A DNA stretch of 64,000 nt from Chamaea fasciata (GCA_029207755.1 JARCOQ010000006.1:70096093-70160092), one strand, 5' to 3'; positions 13,041 to 25,342 are shown, numbered from the stretch's first letter. Program-made: numbers and translations. The notes: generated by a model from the sequence alone, not told the origin.

Positions 13041-16000
13041 TCAACTGAAGACTCCCCCTCGGATGGGAATGCTCTCGTTCAGCCCATGTTCTATTAGCTT
13101 GATGTCCTCCAAGTCATCCTTGATGATGCTGATTAGGTGACTCAGCCCTTCTTGCTGCTGCTTCAGGTGCTGCAGATAGTTCAGAAACCAGTGTGAGTAC
13201 TGTTCAGCTTCACAGGCTTAGTAGGTAATGTTCCTCAGAAGTGTCATGACTGGTGGCATTAGCACACTGATAAGCCTGGCATCATTTCTTTGAGGAAGGA
13301 GTAACAGCGTTTTCTGTACTAACAGCCTATCTCCACAGAGTGATTTTGTACAACAGCTTGGTGCCCTGGCACTGAGACCAGTTAAAAGGATGACTTCATC
13401 AAACAAGGCAAGAACATGACATTCTAGATCCAGTCAGGGGGTGTGTGTGGCTTAAATGATGAAGTTCAAAGAGTAGGCCAGGATTCTACCCAGTAATACT
13501 TACTTGCTTGATTTCCCTTAAGAGATCTGCATCTATGTAATAGCGCTCTTCAGCCCGCACTGCTCCGAAGTGGTTCTGCATCCTGATCTGGGACATGAGC
13601 TCATTCAGTCTGCCCTGGGAAGAAGAAGAGGCTTAAATCAAACACAACTCATTTACAGCTGGCAGAGCTCCAGTATGTACTGTTCCTTGAGTCTTCAGGG
13701 CTGGAAGCATTGCTGCTCATTCAATTTTTAAATGTTCTGGAAGACATGCAAAGGGTAGGCCACTCCAGTATTTCCAAGATCTCAAAACTACTGAAATACC
13801 TATTGGCTATTCAGTGAAGAGCATGATGCTACACCCTACTCACACTGGCAGACTGAAAGCCTCCCGCAACCAATAGATACACGTGGTTTGGAAAACTGCC
13901 ATGTGTTTAGTGAGGAAACCCCGGAGTTGTTAGCCAAACTGTCAGCCACTCACCTTGAACTGTGTGGGTGCATTAAGTTCACACTGAATTGTATCCAACT
14001 GTACACGGAGCTGCTCCTCATCTGCTTGAATGGCGTAACCGCTTTTCCTTTGGATCTCCTGCTTTATTAGCACCTACAAAAGAAACCCTCGGTGTTCATT
14101 AGAGAACACTTGGCCCATCCCTCTTCCCACCAGCCCATCCACATCTATTGCCCTTCCTTCAGCCTGTTTCTCACTAGGTTTGTTGTGTCATTTAGTCTGC
14201 TGCTCTAGGACCTCAGGGCAGTCCTGTGGTTTTGGGTAAGTGAGAGAGAAGGTTCCCAAGTACAGCAGACCTGAAGATTTCCCTGAAAGCTCTGCCTGGT
14301 ACTTAAATGAACACCTGTTAGCTGAAGTCAGAATAATTTTCAGCACTGGCCTGCACAAGATGGAACAGATTCTCCTTCCCTCTGAGACTGCTTGTGGCAC
14401 TAGACTGTGTCAAAGGACTTATTTAGATTATCCCTGTTACCTGCAAAGTTCTGTGCGAAAGCGCCATCAGCTTCCTTTTGTACTGTGCAATTTTTGCCAT
14501 AGTTGTCGTTTGGTTTTTCTGCAGCTCACTGATGTCTTCTGATATTATCTGCAGAGGAGATGGGAGTCAGAGAAGTTTTTGATAACAGAACATGTTAGGC
14601 CTCATTTAGAACTGGGAGTTTCATGACACTACACCGCCCAGCAACTTGGTGTCCTTTACCCAGATGATTTTAGAAAGCTTTCTTCTATCTCTACTGTTCT
14701 GCTTTGTGTTTATTTTCATATGCAACTGGGATTTTCAGAAGGCACTGGAAAACTGGTTGTCCAAATTTAAAAGTCCATGCCAATACAACTGGTGTGGACT
14801 AGCCCATAACAAAACTGTAGGCTTGAACCTGAAACAAATGAAAGCCAAACCACACTGCTCGGTTTTGGGGCAAAAGATCTATTTAAGGAATACATTAAGA
14901 ACATGGTTCACATTTCAGTTTTGAACACACAGGGACAGGTGCACTTAATAGCACATCCTTTGTCAACAGCAAGTCACGATAAAGATGAGCAGCCTTACAT
15001 CTAATCGAGTTTGATGCTGCTTGGTCATCTGATCCTGCACCTTCAGTCTTCTCAGCAGTTCCTTGAAACCCACCATTGGCACAGGAATAAGCCTATGAGA
15101 ACACAAATATTTCTTACAACATGTTTTTATACTGGACACATGATAAGGATTAGTAATTATGAACAGAATCTAGTATAAGGTTGCAGATTATGCTGGTCTT
15201 CTATAAATTAATACATAACCGTATCTTCCTTTGCTAAGCTCTAGAGTCCTCACTATTCCCAACAACCTTCTCCTTTTTCATAAAGACACCAGCCCAATTA
15301 ATCTGTAACTACTGGAGGGTACAAAGGTGCATCACCTGAAGCAATAAGGAGAAAAAAACCCGTAACAGTTGCAAAAATAAGTCACAATAACTAATCCATG
15401 CAAAGGGGGACGCCACACCTCCAGGGAACCCAAGTAAGACTCTTTATCCTGACAGCTCCTAAGCGCCTAAATGGGTAAAAGGATTAAGACAGGCACTTCC
15501 AGTAATCTTCACTGCTTTCAAGGGGATCAGCACTTGGCCAAGCTGTACTCGAGTAACTCTCTTGCAAGTTAGCTGGAGGGTACTAGGCAATTATTATCTC
15601 TGTCTCCCCTTTCCAAGCCTTGTTGCAATACTTCAATACTTGGACAGACTATTGGACTTACTTATCAGGATCAGGATTATCAACTTTGGCTTGTTCCCAT
15701 ATAATAGGATCAACACCTAAAAAAAAAAAAAAAAAAAGGATTTTTAACACGAATATCTGAATAGAGAGATGTTACAGCTGCTAACCAGGAAAAAAAGCTG
15801 TGAAATACACACAACCTACGTACTATGCTAACCCTGTTACATATGCCTGTTACACAAATTAAGGTTAATTAAACCAGGGTAGTTCTTTAAAAGTCCTGAT
15901 CCTGAGCAGGGGCAGTAAATTCAGACCCAAAGGCTGTTGAGCACTCCCGCAGGTTTGAAAGCAGGGGAAAGGAATAATCCATAGGTGCTCCCATTGGATA

Positions 16001-19000
16001 ACCTATACTTTAAAGGGAGAAATTCCTACTGCTCCCACTGTATTCCACACTTGGGTCATCTGTACTTTTAAAGTTGCTTATTGTGTGAAACAAACTAATA
16101 TTTTAAAAAATCAGTAACTATGTGATCCAAGTACCAAATCAGTTGGCAAAATAATCCCAGTAGGAGTTAGCTTTGACTTTTCTGCAAGACTAGGCCCAGT
16201 GCCTTTTCCAATCCAGATTTCATAACCTTTCATATCCTAAACACGGACATATATAAAAGCTATAGACACAAAGGTAAATCATCTAATCAAATGACATGAA
16301 CTGCCCATAACTACCCTACAACAAAGCTCTGTGTGCACTGTCTGTGGCCACACAGGCAAGTTAAGAGAAAACTAGCAAGCGAGTACAGGACATGATTATT
16401 CTGATATTTAACTTTTTTTCCCTCTTATTCTTTTCACGGGTGTTTTCCAGCAGGCTGACACCTGCTTTTTTCCCGGAGAGCCCAAAAGGCCCAGCCCCAC
16501 GCACCAGCAGGAGGGTTCTGCAGGAGCTGCTTGACTTGTGCCGGGGACAGCTCTGTCCTGGCCATGGACAGGCTGACCCCCAGCTGCTGCAGGGATGATT
16601 TGATGTTGGCTTGCTCAAAGTGGGTGTAGAGGGTCGTTGCGGGAACTCTCCTCGAGGTGCCATTGGGCGAGCGCTCCACAACGTAAATGATCACTTCTGT
16701 CCTGAGCCAGGCAAAACGCAGAATGTCAGGAAAAGGCCAGCAGCACATAGGAGCTAACGCAATACAGAACCACCCAAAACCCAAGCTATCACTTCTCCCA
16801 GGTGACTTTTAACTTCCTTCAGCTAAGCGAGATGTAAAGTACCAGTAGCTGCAGGGTTTAACGCAGCAAGGGAGAGAGAGAGAAACGCTGTAAATACCGC
16901 TCCATTGTCTGCTCTCCCCAGTTTTACCAACCATATTCTATGGTGATATCAGTACTATATTAAGAATAACCTAAAATCTCTGGAAAGGTACTGGACTTAA
17001 TGCCGTAGTACTGTGGGAAGGTCACGTACTGATCATCTGGCATCGTTTTAACACCTTCAACATTGACAGTAAGGGTCTGGTTTCCTCCCAAAATTTTGTG
17101 TAGTGATTCTACGAGCTGCTGCTGCTGGCTTCGAATATCTGCTTCTTTTCTGTTAAACACCAAGACCACGAGGCCATCTTCGTCTTTGTTGTTGGGCATT
17201 AAACTGTAACCCACAGCCTGCCAAGGAACAAATGAGAAATGAAGGTACATTACTTAGTAAAACATTATCCTTGTGGCATGAAGGGGAGGGGTTAAATCCT
17301 TCCCTTTTCAGAGCAACTGGCTCAAAATTTAACTCACAATGTATTCACAGCTGCAGAAACATAAAATCAATCCCCTTTTAAATCATTCTCTCACACAGCC
17401 ATCAGCAGAGCAGCTTTTGAAACAGTTTGGATTTTTACAAAAAGTTCCTAAGTATCCTTTTCCCATCAGGGGAGTTGCCAACACAGCAGAGCAGACAGCA
17501 ATCAGGAACATTTTACAAACTGACCCTTTTTCCAAATTGCACATAGAACCAGAGGAGCAGACTTTATTACAAGCAAAAGCAGAGAGGCAGCTTTCACCTC
17601 CTCTTGCCTATCAGCTGTCAACCCAACACAGCATTGGTGACAGGGTGGACACCAGGGTCTTTGTGAGGCCCTGACACTGCGTGTGGGTGGGTGACCTGCA
17701 CCTTTCTCCTCGTGCAAGTTCAGCTGAAGAGAGAAATTAGTTGAGGACATGCTCAGGAGCCCGGTTTTGTCAGCAGAGGGTAATCCCCTGCCATAAGTGA
17801 GCCCTGCAGAACCAGCCATCCTGTCATGGAGCACAACAGTGATAGCTAAGGAAGAATTTGTTTTTAAGCGCATACACCTCTGGTATTTCTGTTTTAAATA
17901 ACTAACTCTTCCACGATCTCTTTATGCAACGCAGTATTTTCAAACTAGAACAGATTGTTTTTACTTTACTGTGGTCCTTCAAATAACAGCCTGTAACACG
18001 TATCTCAGCAGCATGCATTTCTTGGTCTGGAGCTGCATGCTTCTCATGTGCAGACAGCAATCAGGAACATTCTACAAACTGACCCTTTTTCCAAACTGCA
18101 CATAGAACCAGAGGAGCAGACTTTATTACAAACAAAAGCAGAGTGGCAGCTTTCACCTCCTCTTGCCTATCAGCTGGAATTGTGTACAAGTGGATTCCTG
18201 TGGAACCCTCCATGTAATGCTTCTTTCTTATCTGATGCTGGATGTTTCCAGAGGCAATAACCAGACTACCTTAAGATGCTTTGCTCCTATCCCTGTGCCA
18301 CCTTCTCCTCTATTTTTTGCAGGCATCTTCTACTGGCGGCACGGATGGAACTTGTCACTTAAGGCACGTGAATTCATGGCATTAGAAACACTCCAGTCAC
18401 AGGGACAAGAGTAAACCTAGTACCTGGCATTGTCTAAGCTGAAAACTCTTCTTTTTAGTAAATGAAATTCTAAAATAACTGATTTTGCATCACACAACTT
18501 ACACTGGGCAATTTCTCAAAGCTCAGAAGCCATGAAAGCAATTTCAGACAATAATTTTACAAGACAATAAGCTTTCAGGTTCATTGCCAACAAAATGTTC
18601 AAGGTATCACTGAAAATGGTGATGCAGAAAAACCAAACATTTGTTAGGCAGGCACAGTTGCTGCCAGAATTTTACTGAAGTCTCATAAAGTGCATAATCA
18701 ACACGAGGCTTAATGAATTATTAACCTACATTCAGGGCACAAAGTTCGCACTCCAAAGGATCAGCTCAGGAAAGGAGGGTATCACCACGCCTGCCCCAAA
18801 TCCCCTTACAAGCTCCAGGCTTAGCAAGACAGCCAGCAGGTGTGGGATTTGTGGAGGATGGAGAGCCACAAATTCTTCGTCGACATGAGAAGCAAGATCT
18901 GGAACTGCTGATGATTCCATACATGGAATGGAGTCAGCATGAGCACTGGCAAGGATAAAGGCACAAGAAGGCTGGAGGGGGGTGGATTTTAAACCTGGCA

Positions 19001-22000
19001 CAGGCCAAGTTCATAGAGGGTTATTTTTATCTGGACAAAGCAATGAAGAAAGACCCTGAAGTTCTTATTCCAAATGTTCACAGTTTCTTTCAGACAAGAA
19101 GGTTATTTTTAAATTTCTGTCTTATTGTAACATACACAGATACACATTAAAATTAATTTCCATAGATCTGTTCCAAGTACACACACACACTAACCTGAAC
19201 GCTAGCACATGAAAGTGTTACTTTCATGATCCACATCTGGGCTCATTATCTAGTCCCTACACACCACCCAGATTTCCAGCATCTTCAAACCTTTTACTAA
19301 GCATGCATCAGAACTGTGCAGACTACCTGGAAAAACAGTGTTTCAGAATACTCTTACCAAGGACAAAATCTGATTTAACACCCACAAGACGCTCAGACTC
19401 AGCAGACTAAGGGCACTGGTGCCCTCTGTGGGCAGAGGAACAATGCCATACCTTAAACCTGCAGAAGGGGTTTTCCTGCGTGAACTCCACTGGAGCGATG
19501 TTGTTGTTGAAGTATCCTTTGCCCGTGCCCCAGAAGGCCTGGAGCTGGTTCCATTTGGCCAGAATGGCATCCCTCTCATCTCCCAGCAGTGTCGGGGCCG
19601 AGAGGGCGCTGGCCGTGTTGATGAGCTGGTTGGACTGAGCAGGGGTCTGGGCAGGCTGGTTGAACAACCCGCTGCCTAACGCTGGGTGGGACGAAGAGAA
19701 ACAAATGAACTCCTTGACCGACCACGCCCAAGCCATCACCTAACCATCTGCCTATCATGGGCATCACTTCTTATCATGTTCTGAGAAGCAAAAGAAAAAC
19801 TCTGACTGAATAAATGAATTAAACTCAGATCATGTTTCTTAAGTGTCTCTTTAGAGCCATTCTTCACCTACAACAGAAGTTCCTGAATGCTACATTAGAA
19901 GAAATCTGTTTGTTTGTTTGTTTGAAATGAGACACCTGTATTAACCCATGTCATCACCTGGCACCCTCAATATCTAAATCTGAGAGGCAGGCTGGCTGTT
20001 ACAAATTCAGTGAACTCAGAGCCTGAAGGTGTTTATTATCCAATTCCCATTTAAATTAAGCTCAAAGCCTTTTCCCCCCCCTTCCTGTAATGCTGTGGCT
20101 GCAACATCAATTCTCTAACTACAGTTTCTACCAGCATTAAACCAAAGGGGTAAATATTGTTGGAAGCTCAAGGGTGAAGCTCAGGGACTTGCTTGAGCTC
20201 TAGTTTAAAAGTTTGAGCGTAACAGCCTCCGGTTACAAGACACTCCTGTCCCACCACCCGAATAACTGAAGGTGTCGGTCTTGGGCTTTCACGGCTAAGG
20301 GATGGGTAAATCCAAAGGCCATACTCACTGGTCTGCTGCTGCTGCTGCTGCTGCTGGGTTCCAAAGCCTCCAAAGCCTAGCCCAGTTCCCAACCCACTAC
20401 CCAAGCCAGTTCCAGTTCCTGTGCCAAAACTGGTACCAAATCCAAAGCCTTTGTTCTGGGTAGCACCAAAGAGTCCTGGGGACAAGAAGTAAAGGATTAT
20501 TGAGAAAAAGAGCACAGCAGGCATGCAATCCAAAGCGCTCCTGGATCTGTTCCAGAGGCAGCGAACGCTGCGGTCCCTTACCGCTGGTGCCGGTGTTGGT
20601 GGGAGCAGAGAAGCTGAAGGCCGGAGCCGCGGTGGTGGTGGTGGTCCCAAAGCCCCCGAAGGCACCTGCGGAACACGGACACGGTCAGGCAGCGGCACGC
20701 GGCCCCAGAGCCGGGCACACAGCACGACCAACCGCACGCCTCGGTGTTATGGGAACGGGGGCTGACAGACGGATGGCACACGGCACAAGCATGTAGGTCA
20801 CACTGAGCATGGGGACCGACCTCATCGTCCACGGAAATGGGGGAGAAAACACGGACCACAAAGCCAGAACTTGTATGGTGTGTCGAGAAAGCAAACGGAA
20901 AGGCAGCAGTCAACTGACAGCTCGTTCCTTTACCAGGGGATGCGCTTACCCTAGCGACAGACACAACTAACAGTCCTATTTCTTAGGCTCTTTCTCAGGA
21001 ATAAGCAACCTGATGTTTTGTGAACTTTACAAATAGTCCTAACCTCAGGAAACAAATCAAAGCCTGAGGCCAGGTACACACGGTTGCTGTGCTTACAGGC
21101 AAAATTTACAGGTAAGATTCTACAGGGTCCTCTTTTTTTTGAAGTCTTGTTTCCCAGTGATCCTCACCGTTACATCTCATTTGGAGGTTCAACCACTAGT
21201 ATAGGAAGATGGATGCAAAAGCAATCACCCTTCCACAGATTTACAGGAAAAGCAGTCACAGGCCAGCAGGAGAGGACCTAAGTGAGCGTCTGAGCTCCAG
21301 TGGTGCCAACGGGCTGGCCCAAGGTGCAGTCTGTGGAGCACTGACCTGCCTGGGAAACCAAGGCCTCTGTGTTTCATGCTGCTTTTACACGCGTTCAGAT
21401 GAGGAAAGACAGTCTGCTACAAAGGATTTGTCACAAAGATGCTGCCTCTCCTAACTCACATGTCAGTAGCAAAAAAAAAAAAAATTCTTTAGATCTATTA
21501 CACTCACAGTCCTCCTGTCCACAAACAAAATGAAAAGCATAAATCAAAGCTGATATGCAATTGCATTTTATATTTCCATTCAGCAAACATCTTAATGGGG
21601 GTGGGCACAAGAAATTGTTCCCTGTAACACCCATGTTCCAGTCCTGCCAGCGAGTGGGACACCCTGGCAGGAGAACCAGCAGATGACACCATTTTTAGGC
21701 ACCTTTGTACTCACAGCAAATTTAGTCATCCTTTCTTGAAAAGGGACCCGAGAGTACAAAATAAATTTCAAAGCATCAAATCAAATACCAGATGGACTAT
21801 CCACGGTCTCTTCTGGAGCAGCTGAAATGAAGCCAAAGAAAACCAGCCCAAGAGTGTTCACAGCAAACAGACCCCAATGATATCCCTGGAGTGCACTGAA
21901 CAGATGAGGGGTGCTGACACAGGGAGCGATGACACTGTGGGATGGATGGAATTCCTATACGAGCAGCAGCAACGGGACCCCCCGGGCTAATTGCACACCA

Positions 22001-24380
22001 ACAAAAGCATTAGAAATCCATCCCGTCCAGTGTTTTTATGGGGAATAGGAGATACCTAAAGTGAAACGACATCAGCAGATTGCTCAGATCTGATGGATCT
22101 CCACGGGGCCACAAAGGGCTTCCTCAGGCACCCCGCAGTGCACCCATCCTGTGCGGAGAGCTGGGGCAGGGTGGTTTTGGGATGCACGGCGGCTTTCGGG
22201 GAACAGGTCACAGCTGGGCTCTGACTTTGTGCCGGTCGTATACAATTTGTTTCTCCACAGAAACTACTGAGGTGTGGTGCATTCATGACAGCCAACGCAA
22301 GGCCAATGAGGAGACACGGGGGAAGATGAAAACATGACTGCAGTAGTCCAAGAATCTCATGTCAGGAAACGTGGCACAGGGACCAGCTCTGGGATTGCTC
22401 GGGATCACCTGATTTCACTCCCATTCCCGGGACTTTTGGCTACAGGGTTGTTTTTCCTCAAAAGCTAATCCTTGAGAATTTAACAGGCAAAACCCCTCCA
22501 AGCCTATGGCTCTCCAACCCGTTCCATTTCCAGAGCTTTTATCGCCAGTCTTCACTGGGTATGAGGATTAGTAGCGGACACAGATTCCCAGTGAGGGATG
22601 TCATTCTTGGACCCCTGCCGGCAACATTTACCACAGAACACGTATTGACACATTATCTACCTGCGCTTGCCAGACTGTTACCAAAATTGAATGGTGGAGT
22701 TGAGGTAGTGGAAACACCGAAATTCCCAATATTAAAATTCACCGCGGGATTAGCAGTTAATCCGAAACCCCCAAAATTAAACCCACTGGCAGTGGAGTTT
22801 GCAGTTTCAAGCCCACCAAATCCTGACGAGCGGGAAGCAGAAAAAGAGCAAGGCAACATTAGTTCTGAGTGAAAGGGAGGTCCCAGGAAAGAAAAGCCGA
22901 AGCATTTTTCCATCCCCGTGGGCAAGACAGGCAGAGTTAGAAACAAGAGTAAAAGGTATTAACTGGCATTAAACATTTTTTATCAGACACAAGGAGTACA
23001 GTTAAAAGCTTCACACACTGCTGCTGTAAGGACATTCTTTTTCAATTATACTGCGCATAAAGCAGCAGCATTTCCCCACCTTATTTCAAGGCCGTACATG
23101 AAACCATCTCTGTGATTCAATATTCACATTAAGAGTAATTTTTAACAGCCTAAGACTGCTCGATACAGCTGCATCTGTGTTAAATGTAACAGATAATAGC
23201 AAAATTAATTCATAAACGATCACAAAGGCAAGAATAAATCATCCTCATACAAATAATACCCTCAGATACATAACAGCAGAACAACCACGAAACACAGCTC
23301 CAGCAGCTGAGGCAGCACACAAACCTCAGCTGCTCCAGGGTGGACTTATCCAAGTTCTATTGCCAAAATCTCCCCACCTCAGCCTGGCTGGATTTACTGA
23401 TGCATCCAGCACCCCTGGGAAGCAGCTGAAGCAGGTTCATGCTGGACAGACAACAGGAAGTGCTGAGGTGTGATCCCAGATTTCCCTCTGATATTGGTCT
23501 GTGAGTGTACGGGCACAGTGTACAGGCAGCACAAGGTGATTTTTTTGCTTTCAGATGGGGCCAGAGTGTGTGTAAAAGTCCCAGAGTGGAAGAGACAGTA
23601 AAATTCAGGTTAACTACAGCAAAGGTAAGTCCTGTCCAAAGGACTTGCTCGGAGCCAACAATTAATTATTCTACTAAGTGAGGGTAAGGAAAGCTCTGTC
23701 TTAACACTTCACCATGACTGACAGTGACAAAAGAAGAGGGGAAAAGGCCTTCCTTTACAAGTTAACCCGTCTTTTACCTTGCTTAAAAGTGAACTTCCAA
23801 GGGCATCTCGTCCAAACGACGACTTTATTGCAAGCAAAATGCAGATCCAAGGGACCTGCGTCACCTCAGCACAAGCGCCTCAAGAGCAACTCCCGGAGGC
23901 GCCGGCGGCCGGGCGGGGCGCGGGACGGCGCCTCTAAGGCGGCCGCCGCTCCCATTGGCCGGAGGGCACGCGCTGCCGGCCACCGCCGCTCCCATTGGCC
24001 GCAGGGCACGCGGGGGCCGCCGCCGCCGTTCTCATTGGCGGGGGGACACGGGCGGGTCCCTGAGGGGACCGCGATTCCCATTGGCGGGGGGACACGCGCC
24101 GCCGGCCGCCGCGGTTCTCATTGGTGTGGGGGGCACGCGGGGGCCGCGAGCCCCATTAGCCGGGGGGGCACGCGCGGCCCTCTGAGGCGGCCGCTGTTCT
24201 CATTGGCGGGGGGGCACGCGCTGCCGGCCGCCGCGGCTCTCATTGGCCAGGAGAGGGGGGGGCGCGCGCTGCCCGCTGCCCGGCTCCCCCCGCCCCGCCC
24301 CTCCGCGCCCCGCTCCCCCAGCCCTCACCGGTCGGGTTGGCGGCCCCGGCTCCTGCCGTGGCGCTGAAGTTGAAGGCCAT
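13041..24380 (-). CDS. NUP54: Nucleoporin 54, complete, 13 coding exons
   Basis: Nup54 sits with Nup62 and Nup58 in the central channel of the nuclear pore; its FG repeats bind transport receptors and its helical C-terminus builds the channel complex. Exons in transcript order: 24329-24380 (ATG 24380-24378), 22661-22822, 20582-20665, 20329-20475, 19452-19681, 17030-17217, 16505-16701, 15662-15716, 14999-15092, 14441-14548, 13954-14073, 13504-13614, 13041-13169 (stop TGA 13043-13041). Phases agree throughout and give 558 residues. The protein begins MAFNFSATAG. Residues 18-148 are rich in FG, GFG and GLG repeats and include eight Gln at 140-147. From about residue 170 it matches human Nup54 closely (WNQLQAFWGTGKGYFNNN, YVVERSPNGTSRRVP, KQQQEGLSHLISIIKDD) and ends RGGVFS. 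The human protein as I remember it has 507 residues; the excess is one 54-codon FG exon (22661-22822). The end of exon 17030 was set at the donor GTACGT, because reading past it adds residues the family lacks. Confidence 0.95.
15719..15737. repeat. A19 run forming a NUP54 polypyrimidine tract
   Basis: On the gene strand this is a run of about 19 T immediately before the acceptor of exon 15662-15716. It acts as the polypyrimidine tract of that splice site. Its length is likely variable between individuals. Confidence 0.8.
17491..17617. repeat. 127-bp direct repeat, copy 1
   Basis: This segment in a NUP54 intron (17218-19451) reappears at 18050-18176 with the same length, no indels and four substitutions (about 97% identity). 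Similarity stops abruptly at both edges. On the minus strand each copy contains AATAAA about 55 bases from its start, so an LTR or 3'-end origin is possible. I cannot assign a family. Confidence 0.85.
18050..18176. repeat. 127-bp direct repeat, copy 2
   Basis: Second copy of the segment at 17491-17617, offset by 559 bases in the same orientation. The 432 bases between the copies are unrelated to either. The near identity indicates a fairly recent duplication or two ends of one insertion. Confidence 0.85.
20334..20359 (-). repeat. NUP54: Coding CAG repeat of NUP54 (Gln8)
   Basis: Eight uninterrupted CAG codons on the minus strand encode Gln 140-147 next to the last base of exon 20329-20475. 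The human protein has a shorter Gln run here. A pure codon repeat of this length is prone to change in length. Confidence 0.85.
22661..22822 (-). other. NUP54: Additional FG-repeat exon of NUP54
   Basis: This exon has a good acceptor (CGTCAG) and donor (GTAGAT), is 162 bases long, and is phase 1 at both ends, so it can be included or skipped without changing frame. It encodes 54 residues with FGG, GFNFGGFG, FNIGNFG and FNFGNS motifs, rich in Ser, Thr, Ala and Asn, typical of nucleoporin FG sequence. The human Nup54 I remember passes from the start exon directly to the GAFGGFG exon and lacks this block. Confidence 0.75.
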
Positions 24381-24560
24381 GGGGCCGATGGTGGGACGGC
24401 GAGCCGAGGCCCCCGCGGGAGGCGCCTACGAGCCCCCGCGGCGGGTCCAGGCACAAACAAAACCGGCCGCACGCGCCGCTTTTCCGCCGCCGCCAAAGCG
24501 CTTCCGGGTGGCGCCGGTGACGCGTGGTGACGCGATCGGCTCGCGCCAGCGGGCCGTACC
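23870..24560 (-). promoter_or_regulatory. NUP54: NUP54 CpG-rich promoter
   Basis: A dense CpG island surrounds the start codon at 24380. About 120 bases upstream of the ATG the gene strand has an ETS-type site (CCCGGAAGCG, at 24510-24501), and a doubled CRE-like half site (GGTGACGCG at 24516 and 24526). No TATA box is seen. This fits a housekeeping promoter; the exact transcription start cannot be read from the sequence. Confidence 0.65.
23951..24247 (-). repeat. CCAAT-box minisatellite in NUP54 intron 1
   Basis: Eight GC-rich units follow one another with the core ATTGG (CCAAT on the gene strand) at 23954, 23994, 24034, 24080, 24120, 24155, 24202 and 24242. Spacings are 40, 40, 46, 40, 35, 47 and 40 bases. 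The sixth core is mutated to ATTAG; seven are intact. Most units also carry a G run and CACGCG, then GCCGGCCGCCG. The flanks of several cores fit the NF-Y consensus (CYSATTGGYY). The array starts about 80 bases inside intron 1, in the CpG-rich promoter island. It is either a functional array of NF-Y sites or a minisatellite that happens to include the motif. Confidence 0.85.
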
Positions 24561-25135
24561 ACTGCGGGCAGCGGGGGGGCAGGAGAGGCGTAATGTCCCG
24601 GGGACACAGGGAAAAAAAAGGAGAATAAAGCCAAACGGCTCTTCCCCGAGTATCGGGGGGAAATGTCTTGCTTTGCGCTAAACAGGGATTGTAAAGGCTC
24701 GCGCGAAGGAAAATACTCTCAGCTCCGGGTCGCTGGGAGCCGAGGCTGAGCTCACCCCAGCAGACGGTCTCCCCTTCCCGGCATCCGCTCGGGGCCGTGC
24801 CCTGCATTCCCCAACGCTGGGACCGCAGCGCCCCCGTTCCTTTGGCTGTCCCCGCTGCCTGGAAGGGACATCACACAGCTTCTTCCCAGTGACGGCTCCC
24901 ACGGGCATCCCACATCCACGAGGAAGGGCTTCCTTCCAAGAGTGAGGCATGAGGGAGCTGCCCATGAGGGAGGTCGTGGAGTCTTCCCTCTCTGGACACA
25001 CTGCCGTGGCGGCTGCAGCCGAAGTATCCCACCATGCTGTGAAAAGCAGAGCAAAGCCAGTCCCCAAAGCGTTCTCCCAGGGTTATTCCCAGAAAACGAC
25101 ATCTGGGGGGAACAGGGAGAAAGGGTGACAGTGCT
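24561..25135. other. Spacer between NUP54 promoter and SCARB2 3' end
   Basis: GC-rich at first, then mixed composition. Long open frames exist on both strands but they overlap each other, lack splice context and resemble no family I know. I see no gene here. Confidence 0.5.
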
Positions 25136-25342
25136 GTCACAGAACCCCAGGAGGGTTTGGTGTGGAAGGCACCTCAAAGCCCATCCTCCTCTGCCCCTGC
25201 ACTGGGCAGGGCACCTTCCACTATCCCAGGCTGCTCCAAGCCCAGTCCAACCGGGCCTTGGACACTTCCAGGGATCCGGGGGCAGCCGCAGCTTCTCTGG
25301 GGAATCCATTCAAGGGCCTCACCATCCTCACAGGGAGGAAAC
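25136..25342 (-). mobile_element. CR1-type LINE 3' fragment, minus orientation
   Basis: Read on the plus strand it follows the reverse complement of the avian CR1 3' end: a CACAGAA start, GGTTTGG, GGAAGGCACCT, GGGCAGGGCACCTTCCACTA, GGCTGCTCCAAGCCC, GGACACTTCCAGGGAT and CAGCTTCTCTGGG, ending at TCACAGGGAGG. It is truncated at its 5' end as usual and has many substitutions, so it is an old copy. It lies just beyond the 3' end of SCARB2. Confidence 0.85.

Noticed and set aside
16960..17029. Extension of NUP54 exon 17030-17217 in the same frame
   Set aside because: The frame stays open past the donor, but only the GTACGT donor after 17030 gives the right phase and the conserved DDQTEV junction.
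19906..19924. Short (TTTG)n run
   Set aside because: Too short to be more than a minor simple repeat in a NUP54 intron.
23714..24367. 217-codon open frame on the plus strand
   Set aside because: It runs through the CCAAT minisatellite; the GC-rich repeat lacks stop codons by composition. The peptide is Gly/Arg/Pro/Ala-rich and repetitive with no splice or family support.
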